Shown: positions 1-6,773 of the stretch, one piece after another | Position numbering within the stretch: position 1 is the stretch's first letter | Layout of the letters: every line of letters starts with the position of its first letter | Source of the DNA: CAZUXY01 sp964624235 | GTDB taxonomy: Bacteria > Spirochaetota > UBA4802 > UBA5368 | Direction: 5' to 3' | NCBI GenBank assembly: GCA_964624235.1 | Contig: CAZUXY010000051.1 | Coordinates: forward strand, 1-32,043 | Length of the DNA stretch: 32,043 bases | The notes under the pieces: generated by a model | The model's database searches: none | Seen by the model: only the letters and a program-made list of their open reading frames with translations | What the model was told of the DNA's origin: nothing | Position numbers and translations under genes: made by a program

Positions 1-2
1 TT

Positions 3-215
3 ATGGAATCGGAAGGTTATGAAGACGCCGTGAGAAAAGCGGTGTCCCTTGGAGGGGACAGCGACACCCTCGCATGCATCACCGGCTCTATCGCCCATGC
101 ATATTACAGGGAAGTGCCACCGCACATCAGTGAAAAGGTGAAACCACTGCTGCCCGATGACCTTTTGAGGGTGACGATCGAATTCAGTCGCCGTTATGGC
201 CTCGGGGAGCCGTAA
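3..215 (+). CDS. ADP-ribosylglycohydrolase (DraG-like), C-terminal fragment
   Basis: The reading frame is open from the window edge, so this is the C-terminal end of a gene that begins upstream; the ATG at position 3 is probably internal. The 70 visible residues carry the GGDSDT motif (about residues 17-22) followed by an alternating helix ending in AHAYY. This is the signature of the ADP-ribosylglycohydrolase/DraG family, in which the aspartates bind the metal pair that helps cleave ADP-ribose from proteins or small molecules. The full family protein is about 250-350 residues, so most of it lies outside. The substrate cannot be told from this end. A 172-base gap with a good promoter separates it from the next gene. 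Confidence 0.8.
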   Translation: MESEGYEDAVRKAVSLGGDSDTLACITGSIAHAYYREVPPHISEKVKPLLPDDLLRVTIEFSRRYGLGEP

Positions 216-277
216 GCGGCGCACTCGTCAGGGGCCTCGGTTTTGCAGGCGGTGTGTGACGCCGGAGTAAAAACAAA

Positions 278-306
278 TTGACAATGAATGGGAATAATTA
301 TATGAA
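278..306 (+). promoter_or_regulatory. Sigma70-type promoter for the SDR gene at 388
   Basis: A perfect -35 box TTGACA (278-283) is followed after 17 bases by TATGAA (301-306, 4 of 6 matches to TATAAT). Transcription would start near 313 and leave a leader of about 75 bases. Seen by eye only, with no expression support. Confidence 0.5.
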
Positions 307-387
307 TACTGTTCATCATAAAGGCTGCGTCAGGGTCCACCGTCGATAAGTATTCCGAGGTACAGCAGAAACAGAAGGAGTTTCATC

Positions 388-1221
388 ATGTACGAGGACA
401 TGAAAGGCAAAACGGCGCTGATAACGGGGGCGGGCAAGCGTACCGGTATGGGATACGGGATAGCCCGCAGAATGGCCTCCATGGGCACGAATATTGTAAT
501 CGCCGACCTGGGAAAAAAGGGCGATGATTACGCCGTCAACACCGGCCTCGCCGGTGAAATGGATGATATCGCAACCGGGCTTTCCGGGGAATTCGGGGTG
601 CGGACTTTGGCGGTGGGAGTCGACATCTGCAACAGCGGGTCCGTTGGGCGGATGGTGGATGCCATAAGGAAAAAATTCGAACGGATAGATATCCTCTGCA
701 ATAATGCCGGCGCCGCTTTCGGTGTGCCCAGCACCCTGAACAATTACGACGAAGGCATGTGGCTCAAGACCATCGACGTCAATCTGAACGGGACCTTTCG
801 GGTCACCAGGGCCGTTCTGCCGATGATGTACGGGAAACCGGGAAGCATCGTCAATACCGCGTCCCGCGCGGCGAAATTCCCCGCCATCTTCAACGGCGCC
901 TACGCGGTGGCCAAAGCCGGGGTCATACAGTATACGAAGGTGCTGGCGAAAGAGATCGCCGGCGCCGGCATACGGGTGAACGCCATCTGTCCCGGACAGA
1001 TCGACACCGATCTGTTGAAATGGCAGCTGGAGCTGGAGGCGCAATTCTACCAGATGAGCATTGAAGAAAGGAGAAAGCACATGTGCGGGGAAATACCGGT
1101 GGGGTTTATCGGCGAGGTGCGTGATGTCGCGAGCCTGGTGGTTTTTCTCGCATCGGAAGAGTCCCGGTTCATGACGGGGCAGGCGATAAATATAACCGGC
1201 GGACAGCTGATGGAGCTGTGA
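388..1221 (+). CDS. Short-chain dehydrogenase/reductase (SDR)
   Basis: A 277-residue classical-type SDR expected to oxidise or reduce a hydroxyl/keto group with NAD(P)(H) in the cytoplasm. Visible motifs are the nucleotide-binding glycine turn TGAGKRTGMG (residues 14-22), NNAG (105-108), a catalytic serine near 159, YAVAK with Tyr172 and Lys176, and the C-terminal TGQAINITGG typical of the family. A strong AGAAGGAG ribosome site lies 9 bases before the ATG, which fixes the start. The extra residues after the glycine turn (KRTGMGYGIA) suit an extended-turn SDR of the type found with acyl-CoA or cyclic alcohol metabolism. The substrate is not identifiable. It stands alone behind its own promoter and is followed by a 207-base gap. 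Confidence 0.9.
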   Translation: MYEDMKGKTALITGAGKRTGMGYGIARRMASMGTNIVIADLGKKGDDYAVNTGLAGEMDDIATGLSGEFGVRTLAVGVDICNSGSVGRMVDAIRKKFERIDILCNNAGAAFGVPSTLNNYDEGMWLKTIDVNLNGTFRVTRAVLPMMYGKPGSIVNTASRAAKFPAIFNGAYAVAKAGVIQYTKVLAKEIAGAGIRVNAICPGQIDTDLLKWQLELEAQFYQMSIEERRKHMCGEIPVGFIGEVRDVASLVVFLASEESRFMTGQAINITGGQLMEL

Positions 1222-1428
1222 CATTTTAACAGGAATAACAGAAGCAGAAGGGATCAGGTAATTTTCCAGGGCAAAAGCGGGATAAAGTCGCAGGGGTGGG
1301 TTCTTTATTACCAGTTACCTTTTGATTTAATCACCTCGAACACCCTCAATCTCTTCATTTACTTTATAAAATATACTGTATTCCCGGTGGGGCATATATC
1401 AAACGATGTTTACTTGAAGGAGGCCGCT

Positions 1429-1878
1429 ATGACAGCAGGTCCGTTATGGAAGATCGACAGCTTCAACCAGATAGGTGTTGCCGTGAGGAATGCGGACAGG
1501 GCGGCGGCATTCATGGAGGAAACGTTCGGCATCAAATGCCTGGTTCTGCAAATGCCGCCCGCCAGGGCGATACTGCGCGGTAAAGAGGTCGATTTCATCA
1601 CGAAAATCGCCATCGCGCGCGTGGGATCAATGGACCTGGAAATGATGGAAATCATGGAAGGCGACCATATCGTGAAGGAATTTCTGGAAAAACACGGCCC
1701 GGGGCTGCATCACCTGGGCATCTACGTGGATGATCTGAACGCGGCGGTGCGGGAGTGGACCGAAAAGGGCGGCAGACTGGTGCAGAAGACCGCACATCCT
1801 GACGGGATAGGTACGGCGTATTTGGATGCGGAAAGCGAAATGGGGACACTCTACATAGAACTTATCAAGCTGGGATAA
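1429..1878 (+). CDS. VOC-family protein, methylmalonyl-CoA epimerase-like
   Basis: A 149-residue vicinal-oxygen-chelate protein with two beta-alpha-beta-beta-beta modules. The ATG at 1429 is chosen over an in-frame GTG at 1387 because AAGGAGG ends 6 bases before it. The sequence resembles methylmalonyl-CoA epimerase: module one starts FNQIGVAV, module two has LHHLGIYVDD, and the C-terminal TLYIELIKL supplies the last metal-binding glutamate. The first metal ligand, normally His in a DHIG motif, is Gln14 here, so the metal site or reaction may differ. It could epimerise an acyl-CoA or act as a glyoxalase-like enzyme. The gene is monocistronic. A possible -10 box TATACT lies at 1372-1377 but no good -35 box was seen. 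It is convergent with the next gene, with only 22 bases between the stops. Confidence 0.8.
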   Translation: MTAGPLWKIDSFNQIGVAVRNADRAAAFMEETFGIKCLVLQMPPARAILRGKEVDFITKIAIARVGSMDLEMMEIMEGDHIVKEFLEKHGPGLHHLGIYVDDLNAAVREWTEKGGRLVQKTAHPDGIGTAYLDAESEMGTLYIELIKLG

Positions 1879-1900
1879 CCATACCGGACCGCCGCCCCTC

Positions 1901-2491
1901 CTATATCGAAAATTTTGCTCCAAGGTTTATGCCGTGGCTTTCTATCAGGGTAACGGTGTTACGTGAATAGTACGACGATACGTACTGGTATTCCAGCACC
2001 ACCCATGCCGGTCCCAGGACCCTGTAAGCGAATCCCGCGGAAAACATTCCGGTACTCATCATATTATGTGCGGTCATACGTGGCCCGTCGTTTTCAATTG
2101 TATAACTGTCTTTTAATGACATGCCGCCCCTTATCAGAAACGCGAGGTCCCTTATGGGGAGCCCAAGTTGCAGTTCCATTCCCGGCCCCCAGGAATGCTT
2201 GAGTATGTCTATGTTCCCGGACGGGCCGTCCGCGGTGAAAACGGAACCGTGATACCATATGCCGAATCCGAAAAGAAAAATATGAGGGGTGGGACCGACG
2301 GTTATATACGCATAACCGCCGAACTGCGCGCCCTCGAGATCGTGGTTGAATCTTGTTCCTGTTTCACGATGGTAGCTGCCTGTGGGAGCGTAACCGCCGT
2401 AAATTCCCATATCGATAATAGCCTGTGATACACCCGGTGCGGCAAGTACAATAAAGACCGTGATCAGGACGGAATGCATCTTCATGTTCAT
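1901..2491 (-). CDS. Outer-membrane beta-barrel protein
   Basis: A 196-residue protein with a signal peptide (MNMKMHSVLITVFIVLAAP, then GVSQA as probable cleavage site) and alternating aromatic/hydrophobic strands rich in Gly and Tyr, ending in FSI, a typical beta-signal for outer-membrane insertion. It looks like a small OmpA/OmpW-type eight-stranded barrel, but I cannot name a family. The frame stays open upstream to 3070, but that part is the shadow of the cytochrome gene. The start at 2491 is supported by the signal peptide, an AAGG ribosome site and a very good promoter 38 bases upstream. It lies downstream of the split-Soret cytochrome but is separated from it by a stable hairpin and its own promoter. 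Confidence 0.7.
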   Translation of the reverse strand: MNMKMHSVLITVFIVLAAPGVSQAIIDMGIYGGYAPTGSYHRETGTRFNHDLEGAQFGGYAYITVGPTPHIFLFGFGIWYHGSVFTADGPSGNIDILKHSWGPGMELQLGLPIRDLAFLIRGGMSLKDSYTIENDGPRMTAHNMMSTGMFSAGFAYRVLGPAWVVLEYQYVSSYYSRNTVTLIESHGINLGAKFSI

Positions 2492-2528
2492 TGACCTTAT
2501 GCTTTTTATTGTATAAGTTGTTTTGGGA

Positions 2529-2557
2529 ATTATGGGGAAACAACGGAAAGATGTCAA
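2529..2557 (-). promoter_or_regulatory. Sigma70-type promoter for the outer-membrane protein gene
   Basis: On the minus strand TTGACA (2557-2552, perfect) is followed by a 17-base spacer and CATAAT (2534-2529, 5 of 6). Transcription would start near 2522, leaving a leader of about 30 bases before the ATG at 2491. This is one of the best promoter matches in the window. Confidence 0.65.
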
Positions 2558-2574
2558 TAAATCGTTTACAGTAA

Positions 2575-2595
2575 CCCGGCCCCATCGGGGCCGGG
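2575..2595 (-). terminator. GC-rich hairpin after the split-Soret cytochrome gene
   Basis: A perfect 9-bp stem (CCCGGCCCC / GGGGCCGGG) with a 3-base loop begins 11 bases after the cytochrome stop codon on the minus strand. No clear U-run follows (TTACTGTAAACG), so it may be a Rho-independent terminator with a weak tail or a 3'-end stabilising hairpin. It separates the cytochrome from the next gene, which has its own promoter. Confidence 0.6.
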
Positions 2596-2606
2596 CTGAA
2601 TGTGCG

Positions 2607-3395
2607 TCACGGATGGTTTTTAAACTTGTTGTCAAGCGTGCCCTTATGGCAGAGGGCGCAATCCATTTTGACCTTGGCGCCGTGTTCCATCTTTTTCTCG
2701 TGGCACTTGAAACAGTACTTCGCGTGGTCGCCGAGTCCGCCGAATTTAAAAGTGCCGGCCAGGTTGGCGTTGAGCAGTTCGACGGTTTTCTTCGCCACAT
2801 CGGCTGATACTCGGGCGCACCTCTCTGAACGTTCAGGGGATTCAACCGGATATCCGGACTTCTTGCACCACTTCGCCAGGGTGGAATGGCATAGGATGCT
2901 GCCGGTATCGGACGAGGGGATGGGCTTGGTCTCCTTGTGCTGTTTTTCCGGTTTGAAAATTGGAAGCTGCGCTTTTTCATACCAGATGTAGAGTTCTGAA
3001 ATGATGTTGTCCCTCGGGCCGTCCTTGCCCTTTTTACCGCCTTTCCCCAGGGTGAAGAGTCCGATAGCACAGGCCGCGCCGTTCAACGCGCCGCAGAGGG
3101 AACCGAAATCCACCGTCCCGCCTTTAAAACCGATAAACATTTCAGAGGGGAACTGGTAACCCAGCTGGCTGACGATGGCGTTGAAGACGGCGTAACCGCA
3201 TCTGCCTTCCCAGAATCCGTCGTAACCCAGTTTTTCCGTTTTGGCCGGATCCAGCTTTTTATAAGTCCAGGGGTGAGGGGGAAGTCCTTTTCCGCAGCCG
3301 GTAAGACCGCCTCCGACCAGGGATACGCCGACAAGTGACAACCCCGCGGCCGACCCGGTGACAAGTACGTCTTTACGCGTGAGGATTTCGTTCAT
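2607..3395 (-). CDS. Split-Soret-type dihaem cytochrome c with C_GCAxxG_C_C domain
   Basis: A 262-residue exported redox protein. The N-terminus has a single Arg-Lys pair and a long hydrophobic stretch ending LTGC (Cys34), which could be a lipoprotein signal or a Tat-like signal. The middle carries the C_GCAxxG_C_C redox domain: Cys66 in GRCGYA, Cys101-Gly followed by GAAC (Cys109), then CHSTLAKWC (Cys169 and Cys177) and Cys193. Two haem-binding motifs, CFKCH (228-232) and CALCH (246-250), lie at the extreme C-terminus, the arrangement of the dihaem split-Soret cytochrome of sulfate reducers. It probably shuttles electrons in the periplasm; the partner is unknown. A GGAGG site sits 6-8 bases before the ATG. 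The divergent Rrf2 gene and the palindrome over its promoter suggest redox or Fe-S control. Confidence 0.87.
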   Translation of the reverse strand: MNEILTRKDVLVTGSAAGLSLVGVSLVGGGLTGCGKGLPPHPWTYKKLDPAKTEKLGYDGFWEGRCGYAVFNAIVSQLGYQFPSEMFIGFKGGTVDFGSLCGALNGAACAIGLFTLGKGGKKGKDGPRDNIISELYIWYEKAQLPIFKPEKQHKETKPIPSSDTGSILCHSTLAKWCKKSGYPVESPERSERCARVSADVAKKTVELLNANLAGTFKFGGLGDHAKYCFKCHEKKMEHGAKVKMDCALCHKGTLDNKFKNHP

Positions 3396-3453
3396 ATAAA
3401 ACCTCCGATTGATTGAAATGTACTTAAATCTTCAAAAAATAATGAGGATTAAC

Positions 3454-3476
3454 TACCCTACTATATCGGTAGGATA
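3454..3476. promoter_or_regulatory. Palindromic operator, probable Rrf2-regulator site
   Basis: CCTAC (3457-3461) and GTAGG (3469-3473) form a perfect inverted repeat around 7 bases, extended by TA/TA at both outer ends. The spacing and the pyrimidine-rich/purine-rich arms resemble IscR/Rrf2-type sites. It overlaps the -10 box and start point of the cytochrome promoter, a repressor position, and lies in the region shared with the divergent Rrf2 gene. Binding is inferred. Confidence 0.5.
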
Positions 3477-3501
3477 CTAATCATGCATGGCTGACAGTCA
3501 A
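3474..3501 (-). promoter_or_regulatory. Promoter for the split-Soret cytochrome gene
   Basis: On the minus strand TTGACT (3501-3496, 5 of 6) is followed after 16 bases by TAGTAT (3479-3474, 4 of 6). The start point would fall near 3467, within the palindrome at 3454-3476, giving a leader of about 70 bases. Confidence 0.45.
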
Positions 3502-3568
3502 CACATAATCCGCAGCTATAGCATTTTTATAATAATAACTATTTTTAAAAAAAGTGTCAGAAAAAAGG

Positions 3569-3586
3569 ACCGGCAGGTATGCCGGT
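3569..3586 (-). terminator. Orphan minus-strand intrinsic terminator
   Basis: ACCGGCA (3569-3575) and TGCCGGT (3580-3586) form a perfect 7-bp stem with a 4-base loop. On the minus strand it is followed by CC and six T, a standard intrinsic terminator. No minus-strand gene lies upstream of it; the Rrf2 gene is on the plus strand. It may shield the cytochrome promoter from antisense transcription or end an antisense RNA of the Rrf2 gene. Confidence 0.55.
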
Positions 3587-3623
3587 GATGATTCAACGAA
3601 ATGTGTTTTTTGAAAAGAAATGT

Positions 3624-3652
3624 TAGACACATGGGACGGCCGGCAGTATACT
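3624..3652 (+). promoter_or_regulatory. Sigma70-type promoter for the Rrf2 regulator
   Basis: TAGACA (3624-3629, 5 of 6), a 17-base spacer and TATACT (3647-3652, 5 of 6). Transcription would start near 3659, about 28 bases before the ATG at 3687. Confidence 0.55.
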
Positions 3653-3686
3653 GAACGCAGTGTAATAATGTGTGACAGAGAGGGGG

Positions 3687-4097
3687 ATGAGGATAAACAC
3701 GCAACTGAAATACGGTATAAGAACGCTGGTGGAAATCGCCCGCGGTGAAAGCATGAAGGGAGGGGTGAAACAAAAGGTTATTGCCAGGAACCAGAGCATT
3801 TCTGAAAAATACCTGGACCGTATAATCGCCGATTTGAAGAATGCGGATCTCATTAGAAATGTGAAGGGTAAACGGAGCGGTTACCGTTTGGCCCGCCTGC
3901 CCGAAAATATCACCATTGACCAGGTTTTCAGGGCGTTTAACCAGCTCTCATGTACGGTGAATTGTCTCGATTCACCCGAAGCCTGTAACCTGAGCGCAAA
4001 ATGCCCTGCCAGATTATTATGGGTAAGCCTTAATCACTGCATAGCTGATCATCTCAAGAGTGTGACGCTTAAAGATATGTTGAATCAGAGTCTATAG
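3687..4097 (+). CDS. Rrf2-family transcriptional regulator, probably Fe-S binding
   Basis: A 136-residue protein with the Rrf2 winged helix: MRINTQLKYGIRTLVEIA at the N-terminus, a recognition-helix segment ISEKYLDRIIADLKNADLI (38-56) and the wing with KGKRSGYRLAR (61-70). The C-terminal half has Cys89, Cys93, Cys100 and Cys106, a spacing like the three-cysteine [2Fe-2S] site of IscR and NsrR, so it probably senses iron-sulfur status, NO or redox. The ATG at 3687 is preferred to an upstream GTG at 3672 because the protein then starts exactly as the family does and a GAGAGGGGG stretch precedes it. It is divergent from the split-Soret cytochrome gene, its most likely target. Confidence 0.9.
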   Translation: MRINTQLKYGIRTLVEIARGESMKGGVKQKVIARNQSISEKYLDRIIADLKNADLIRNVKGKRSGYRLARLPENITIDQVFRAFNQLSCTVNCLDSPEACNLSAKCPARLLWVSLNHCIADHLKSVTLKDMLNQSL

Positions 4098-4349
4098 ATT
4101 CCATACTTTGTTCACATCAGGTATCAACTCGGCCTCAGGCAGACCCATGTTTTTTTTATTATAAGCATGCGGGGTATCCGTTATTTTGCCTGCCCGCGAT
4201 AATGGCTCGGTTCAGTTTTCAGGACATTTACTGATCCCTTTTTTCTTCCACGCTGTTGTAATAATCCGCGGTCTTCTACGGGTATATCATTGTCCCGGTT
4301 TCGGGATACTGAAGATTTTTGTATATCTCGTTATCGCATGGTAATTGAA
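4098..4349. other. Intergenic region without a gene
   Basis: About 250 bases between the Rrf2 stop and the promoter of the enoyl-CoA hydratase gene. It holds an eight-T run near 4150 preceded by only a weak GCC/GGC stem, and a small 5-bp stem TCCCG/CGGGA near 4292-4305 followed by a T-run near 4316. Either could end the Rrf2 transcript, but neither is convincing. No RNA gene or small ORF with a ribosome site was found. Confidence 0.4.
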
Positions 4350-4378
4350 TTGACAGTACCTGCCGCCGTTCCTAGGAT
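4350..4378 (+). promoter_or_regulatory. Promoter for the enoyl-CoA hydratase/thioesterase unit
   Basis: A perfect TTGACA (4350-4355), 17-base spacer and TAGGAT (4373-4378, 4 of 6). Transcription would start near 4385, only about 22 bases before the ATG at 4407, enough for the GAGGAGGG ribosome site. Confidence 0.5.
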
Positions 4379-4406
4379 TTCTTATGCATTTATTGAGGAG
4401 GGTGTG

Positions 4407-5204
4407 ATGGGTATTGATTTTATCAAAGACGGCCATATCGCCAGGGTGGGTCTCAATGTACCTGAAACAAAAAACGCGCTGGGGCCCGATGTGCTTTTAG
4501 AGCTTTACCGTCTATGGGAGGAGTGCGCCAGGGACGATACAATCAGGGTGGTCATACTGCATTCAAGCCTGTCAGACATTTTCTGTTCGGGGATGGACCT
4601 CCGCACGGCCATTCCCATTCTTACCGGAGTGAGGGCTCCTGAAACCGAGGGTGAAAAATGGCTGATCGCCGACTGGATGGCCGTAGGCAAGGCCATGCTC
4701 AAATACCGCGAACTGGATAAACCCGTCATCGCCGCCGTGCACGGCTACTGTCTTACCGGCGGTTTCGAAATGGTTATGGGGTGCGAATTAAGGGTGGCGT
4801 CGGAAGACGCGGTCTTTCAGATGAGGGAAACCACTCTGGGGATTATGCCCATCGGCGGGTCGAATGTATTTCTCCCCATGCAGATGGGACAGGCCCGGGC
4901 AATGGAGATTCTGCTGACCGGCAACAACTTCAGCGCACGCACCCTTTATGAATGGGGGTTCCTCAACCGGGTTGCGACCAGGGAGAAATACATGGAAGAA
5001 GCCTTTGTGCTGGCGGAAAGGATAGCGTGTAACGGTCCAAAATCCATACAGGGCATGGTGCGCTGCTCAAGGCAGATCGTGGGTAAAACCTACGAGGAAG
5101 CCATGAAGGTTGAAATGGATATAGGAACACCGGTTTTCATGAGCGATGATGCGAGGGAAGGGGTCAGGGCCCAGAAGGAAAAAAGGAAACCGGAGTTTAA
5201 ATAA
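4407..5204 (+). CDS. Enoyl-CoA hydratase/isomerase (crotonase family)
   Basis: A 265-residue crotonase-fold protein. The ATG at 4407 follows GAGGAGGG by 4 bases and gives a family-length protein; an open frame back to 4290 has no ribosome site. The oxyanion-hole segments are FCSGMDL (59-65) and HGYCLTGGFE (112-121). Glu121 and Glu141 stand 20 residues apart, exactly as the two catalytic glutamates of rat mitochondrial hydratase (Glu144 and Glu164), so water addition to an enoyl-CoA is likely. The glycine-rich segment after Glu141 reads IMPIGGSN rather than the usual PGAGGT. The thioesterase gene follows after 54 bases, probably in one transcript. It may supply the hydration step for CoA esters made by the GRE cluster across the terminator. 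Confidence 0.85.
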   Translation: MGIDFIKDGHIARVGLNVPETKNALGPDVLLELYRLWEECARDDTIRVVILHSSLSDIFCSGMDLRTAIPILTGVRAPETEGEKWLIADWMAVGKAMLKYRELDKPVIAAVHGYCLTGGFEMVMGCELRVASEDAVFQMRETTLGIMPIGGSNVFLPMQMGQARAMEILLTGNNFSARTLYEWGFLNRVATREKYMEEAFVLAERIACNGPKSIQGMVRCSRQIVGKTYEEAMKVEMDIGTPVFMSDDAREGVRAQKEKRKPEFK

Positions 5205-5258
5205 AGCGGTGGATTCCCAATTCCCGGTATTGAATGGAAAGCGCAGCGGGTGGTGATT

Positions 5259-5681
5259 ATGATTGAGTTGAATGATTTTCCGGTAACCATGCGTATTTCC
5301 GTGATGTGGAGCGACATGGACGCGTACGGGCATGTCAACAACAGCAAGTATTTCAAATTCTTTGAAATGATCCGGCACCTTTTTTACGAGGAAACAGGTC
5401 TTTTTCAAATGAAAGAAAGGATCGGTATCGGGCCTATTCTTAAAAAACTCAGCTGCGAGTACATCAGACCGGTCAGCTATCCCGACACTATCACGGTGGG
5501 TATCAGAATAAGGTCGGTCGGAGAATCACATATTGTCATGGAGTATGCCGTCTTCAGTGACGTCGTGGGACTGGCGGCCGCCGGTGAGGGAGTGGTGGTC
5601 ACCTTTGATTACTCTGCGGGTAAAAAAACGCCTGTTTCCGATACTGTAAAAAAAGCCATTGAAAAAATACAAAAAAAATGA
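5259..5681 (+). CDS. Acyl-CoA thioesterase, 4HBT/YbgC family
   Basis: A hotdog-fold protein of about 140 residues. The N-terminal WSDMDAYGHVNNSKYF (about residues 17-32) is the 4-hydroxybenzoyl-CoA thioesterase signature, with the second Asp as catalytic residue, followed by FFEMIRHLFYEE on the central helix. It should hydrolyse an acyl-CoA to free acid and CoA. The start is uncertain among GTG at 5250, GTG at 5253 and ATG at 5259; none has a strong ribosome site, and I prefer the ATG with GCGGG upstream. It follows the enoyl-CoA hydratase by 54 bases and probably shares its promoter. Its chain-length or aromatic specificity cannot be read from the sequence. Confidence 0.85.
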   Translation: MIELNDFPVTMRISVMWSDMDAYGHVNNSKYFKFFEMIRHLFYEETGLFQMKERIGIGPILKKLSCEYIRPVSYPDTITVGIRIRSVGESHIVMEYAVFSDVVGLAAAGEGVVVTFDYSAGKKTPVSDTVKKAIEKIQKK

Positions 5682-5729
5682 ATATGGCGTGAAATACGGT
5701 AAATTAAACACATGGTTTTTTACCGCTCT

Positions 5730-5743
5730 GTGTAGATACACAA
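5730..5743. promoter_or_regulatory. 14-bp palindrome upstream of the universal stress protein gene
   Basis: TGTGTAGATACACA is a perfect inverted repeat. Read as TGTGT-N4-ACACA it has the 5-4-5 geometry of FNR-type sites (TTGAT-N4-ATCAA) and a CRP-like outer sequence. It lies about 145 bases before the start codon at 5889. It may be a site for a Crp/Fnr-family regulator; no such regulator is in the window. Confidence 0.35.
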
Positions 5744-5888
5744 TCAAACAGCACGCGGTGTTGTAATACAAATCCGCACAAGGCAGAACTTCCATGCCGG
5801 GACCCTGTATATGGCTGAAGATCAACGACCGTATCGGATGATTTCATAGCTGATGCCGCGGATATTAAATACCAGAAGGTGATAAGAT

Positions 5889-6728
5889 ATGATTAAGAGA
5901 ATACTGGTACCCCTCGACTCGTCTTCGTATTCAAGAGCCGCCGTGGACTACGCCTGCTTGCTTGCAAAACAGCACAAAGCGCGACTTACGGGGCTGGCAG
6001 TGCTTAACCTTTTCGGCATCCACAAGACCCTGGGCCACGCGCCTGTCGGTGGTATGCACTATTACAAGAAACTGGAGAGCTTTAAAATTAAAGAGGCCGA
6101 GGCACATATTAAAAGCCTTCGGGAGGAGTTTTCCAAAAAATGCCAGGCCCTGAAGGTTCCCTTTCAGATACTTGAAGGGGAGGGCAGACCGAGTTCCCAC
6201 GTGCTTGAGGAAGGGAAATTCCACGACCTGATAGTTATCGGGATGAGGACCCACTTCCGGCTGGGGTCTAAACAGGAAACCTCCAATTCAACGGAAAGGA
6301 TCCTCGATCACTCCGTTACCCCGAAATACCTGATTCCGTCAACAGGGGGTATCCGTAAACAGAACAACAAGGTGCTGGTCCTTCTGGATGAAAGCCAGCC
6401 TTCGGGCAGAGCGGTACAGCGCTACTGCCAGTTTGCGCTTCCGTCCGCTACCGATGCCGTTAAGATTGTTATGTCAGCGAGAAATGAGGAAACCACCCGC
6501 AGGCCGCTGGAAGCCGCCGGGGAGCTTTTCAGAGTTCATGGTTTCAGGAAGGTTGAAACCCTGTGGGTGCGGGCCCAGATGAAGACCGCCCTTACCGAGG
6601 GTCTTGCCGGGTGGGCCGACCTCATCGTTGCCGGTCCCAACCAGGAAAGTGAGGTCATCAATTTCAAATTTGGAAACCTCACTAAATTTCTTATTAAAAT
6701 GGAAAAGAGACCGCTTTTCCTGGGATAG
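5889..6728 (+). CDS. Tandem universal stress protein (two Usp domains)
   Basis: A 279-residue cytoplasmic protein made of two UspA folds. Domain one (about 1-150) starts with the typical MIKRILVPLDSSSYSRAAVDYA and ends near VIGMRTHFRLGS; domain two (about 155-279) restarts at NKVLVLLDESQPSGRAVQ and ends near IVAGPN. The glycine-rich ATP-binding motif (G-x2-G-x9-G-S/T) is only partly recognisable in domain one and is degenerate in domain two, so nucleotide binding is doubtful. Such tandem proteins accumulate under energy or oxidative stress. An AAGGTGATAAG region precedes the ATG. The stop codon lies inside the loop of the downstream terminator. Confidence 0.88.
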   Translation: MIKRILVPLDSSSYSRAAVDYACLLAKQHKARLTGLAVLNLFGIHKTLGHAPVGGMHYYKKLESFKIKEAEAHIKSLREEFSKKCQALKVPFQILEGEGRPSSHVLEEGKFHDLIVIGMRTHFRLGSKQETSNSTERILDHSVTPKYLIPSTGGIRKQNNKVLVLLDESQPSGRAVQRYCQFALPSATDAVKIVMSARNEETTRRPLEAAGELFRVHGFRKVETLWVRAQMKTALTEGLAGWADLIVAGPNQESEVINFKFGNLTKFLIKMEKRPLFLG

Positions 6729-6740
6729 AAAAGCGGTCTC
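6707..6740. terminator. Bidirectional intrinsic terminator overlapping the usp stop codon
   Basis: GAGACCGCTTTTC (6707-6719) and GAAAAGCGGTCTC (6728-6740) form a perfect 13-bp stem with an 8-base loop. TTTTT follows at 6745-6749 on the plus strand, and AAAA at 6703-6706 gives a T-run on the minus strand. It therefore serves both the usp gene and the convergent MFS gene. The usp TAG codon (6726-6728) ends at the first base of the right arm. Confidence 0.85.
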
Positions 6741-6773
6741 ATGGTTTTTCCCGGATGCTGTTCAGTACCGGTG

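Noticed and set aside
316..1224. 302-residue minus-strand frame opposite the SDR gene
   Set aside because: No ribosome site or family similarity, and it mirrors the codon structure of a clear SDR gene.
2492..3070. N-terminal extension of the outer-membrane protein frame to 3070
   Set aside because: It overlaps the cytochrome gene on the same strand in another frame, is low-complexity and crosses a strong hairpin. The signal peptide and promoter fix the start at 2491.
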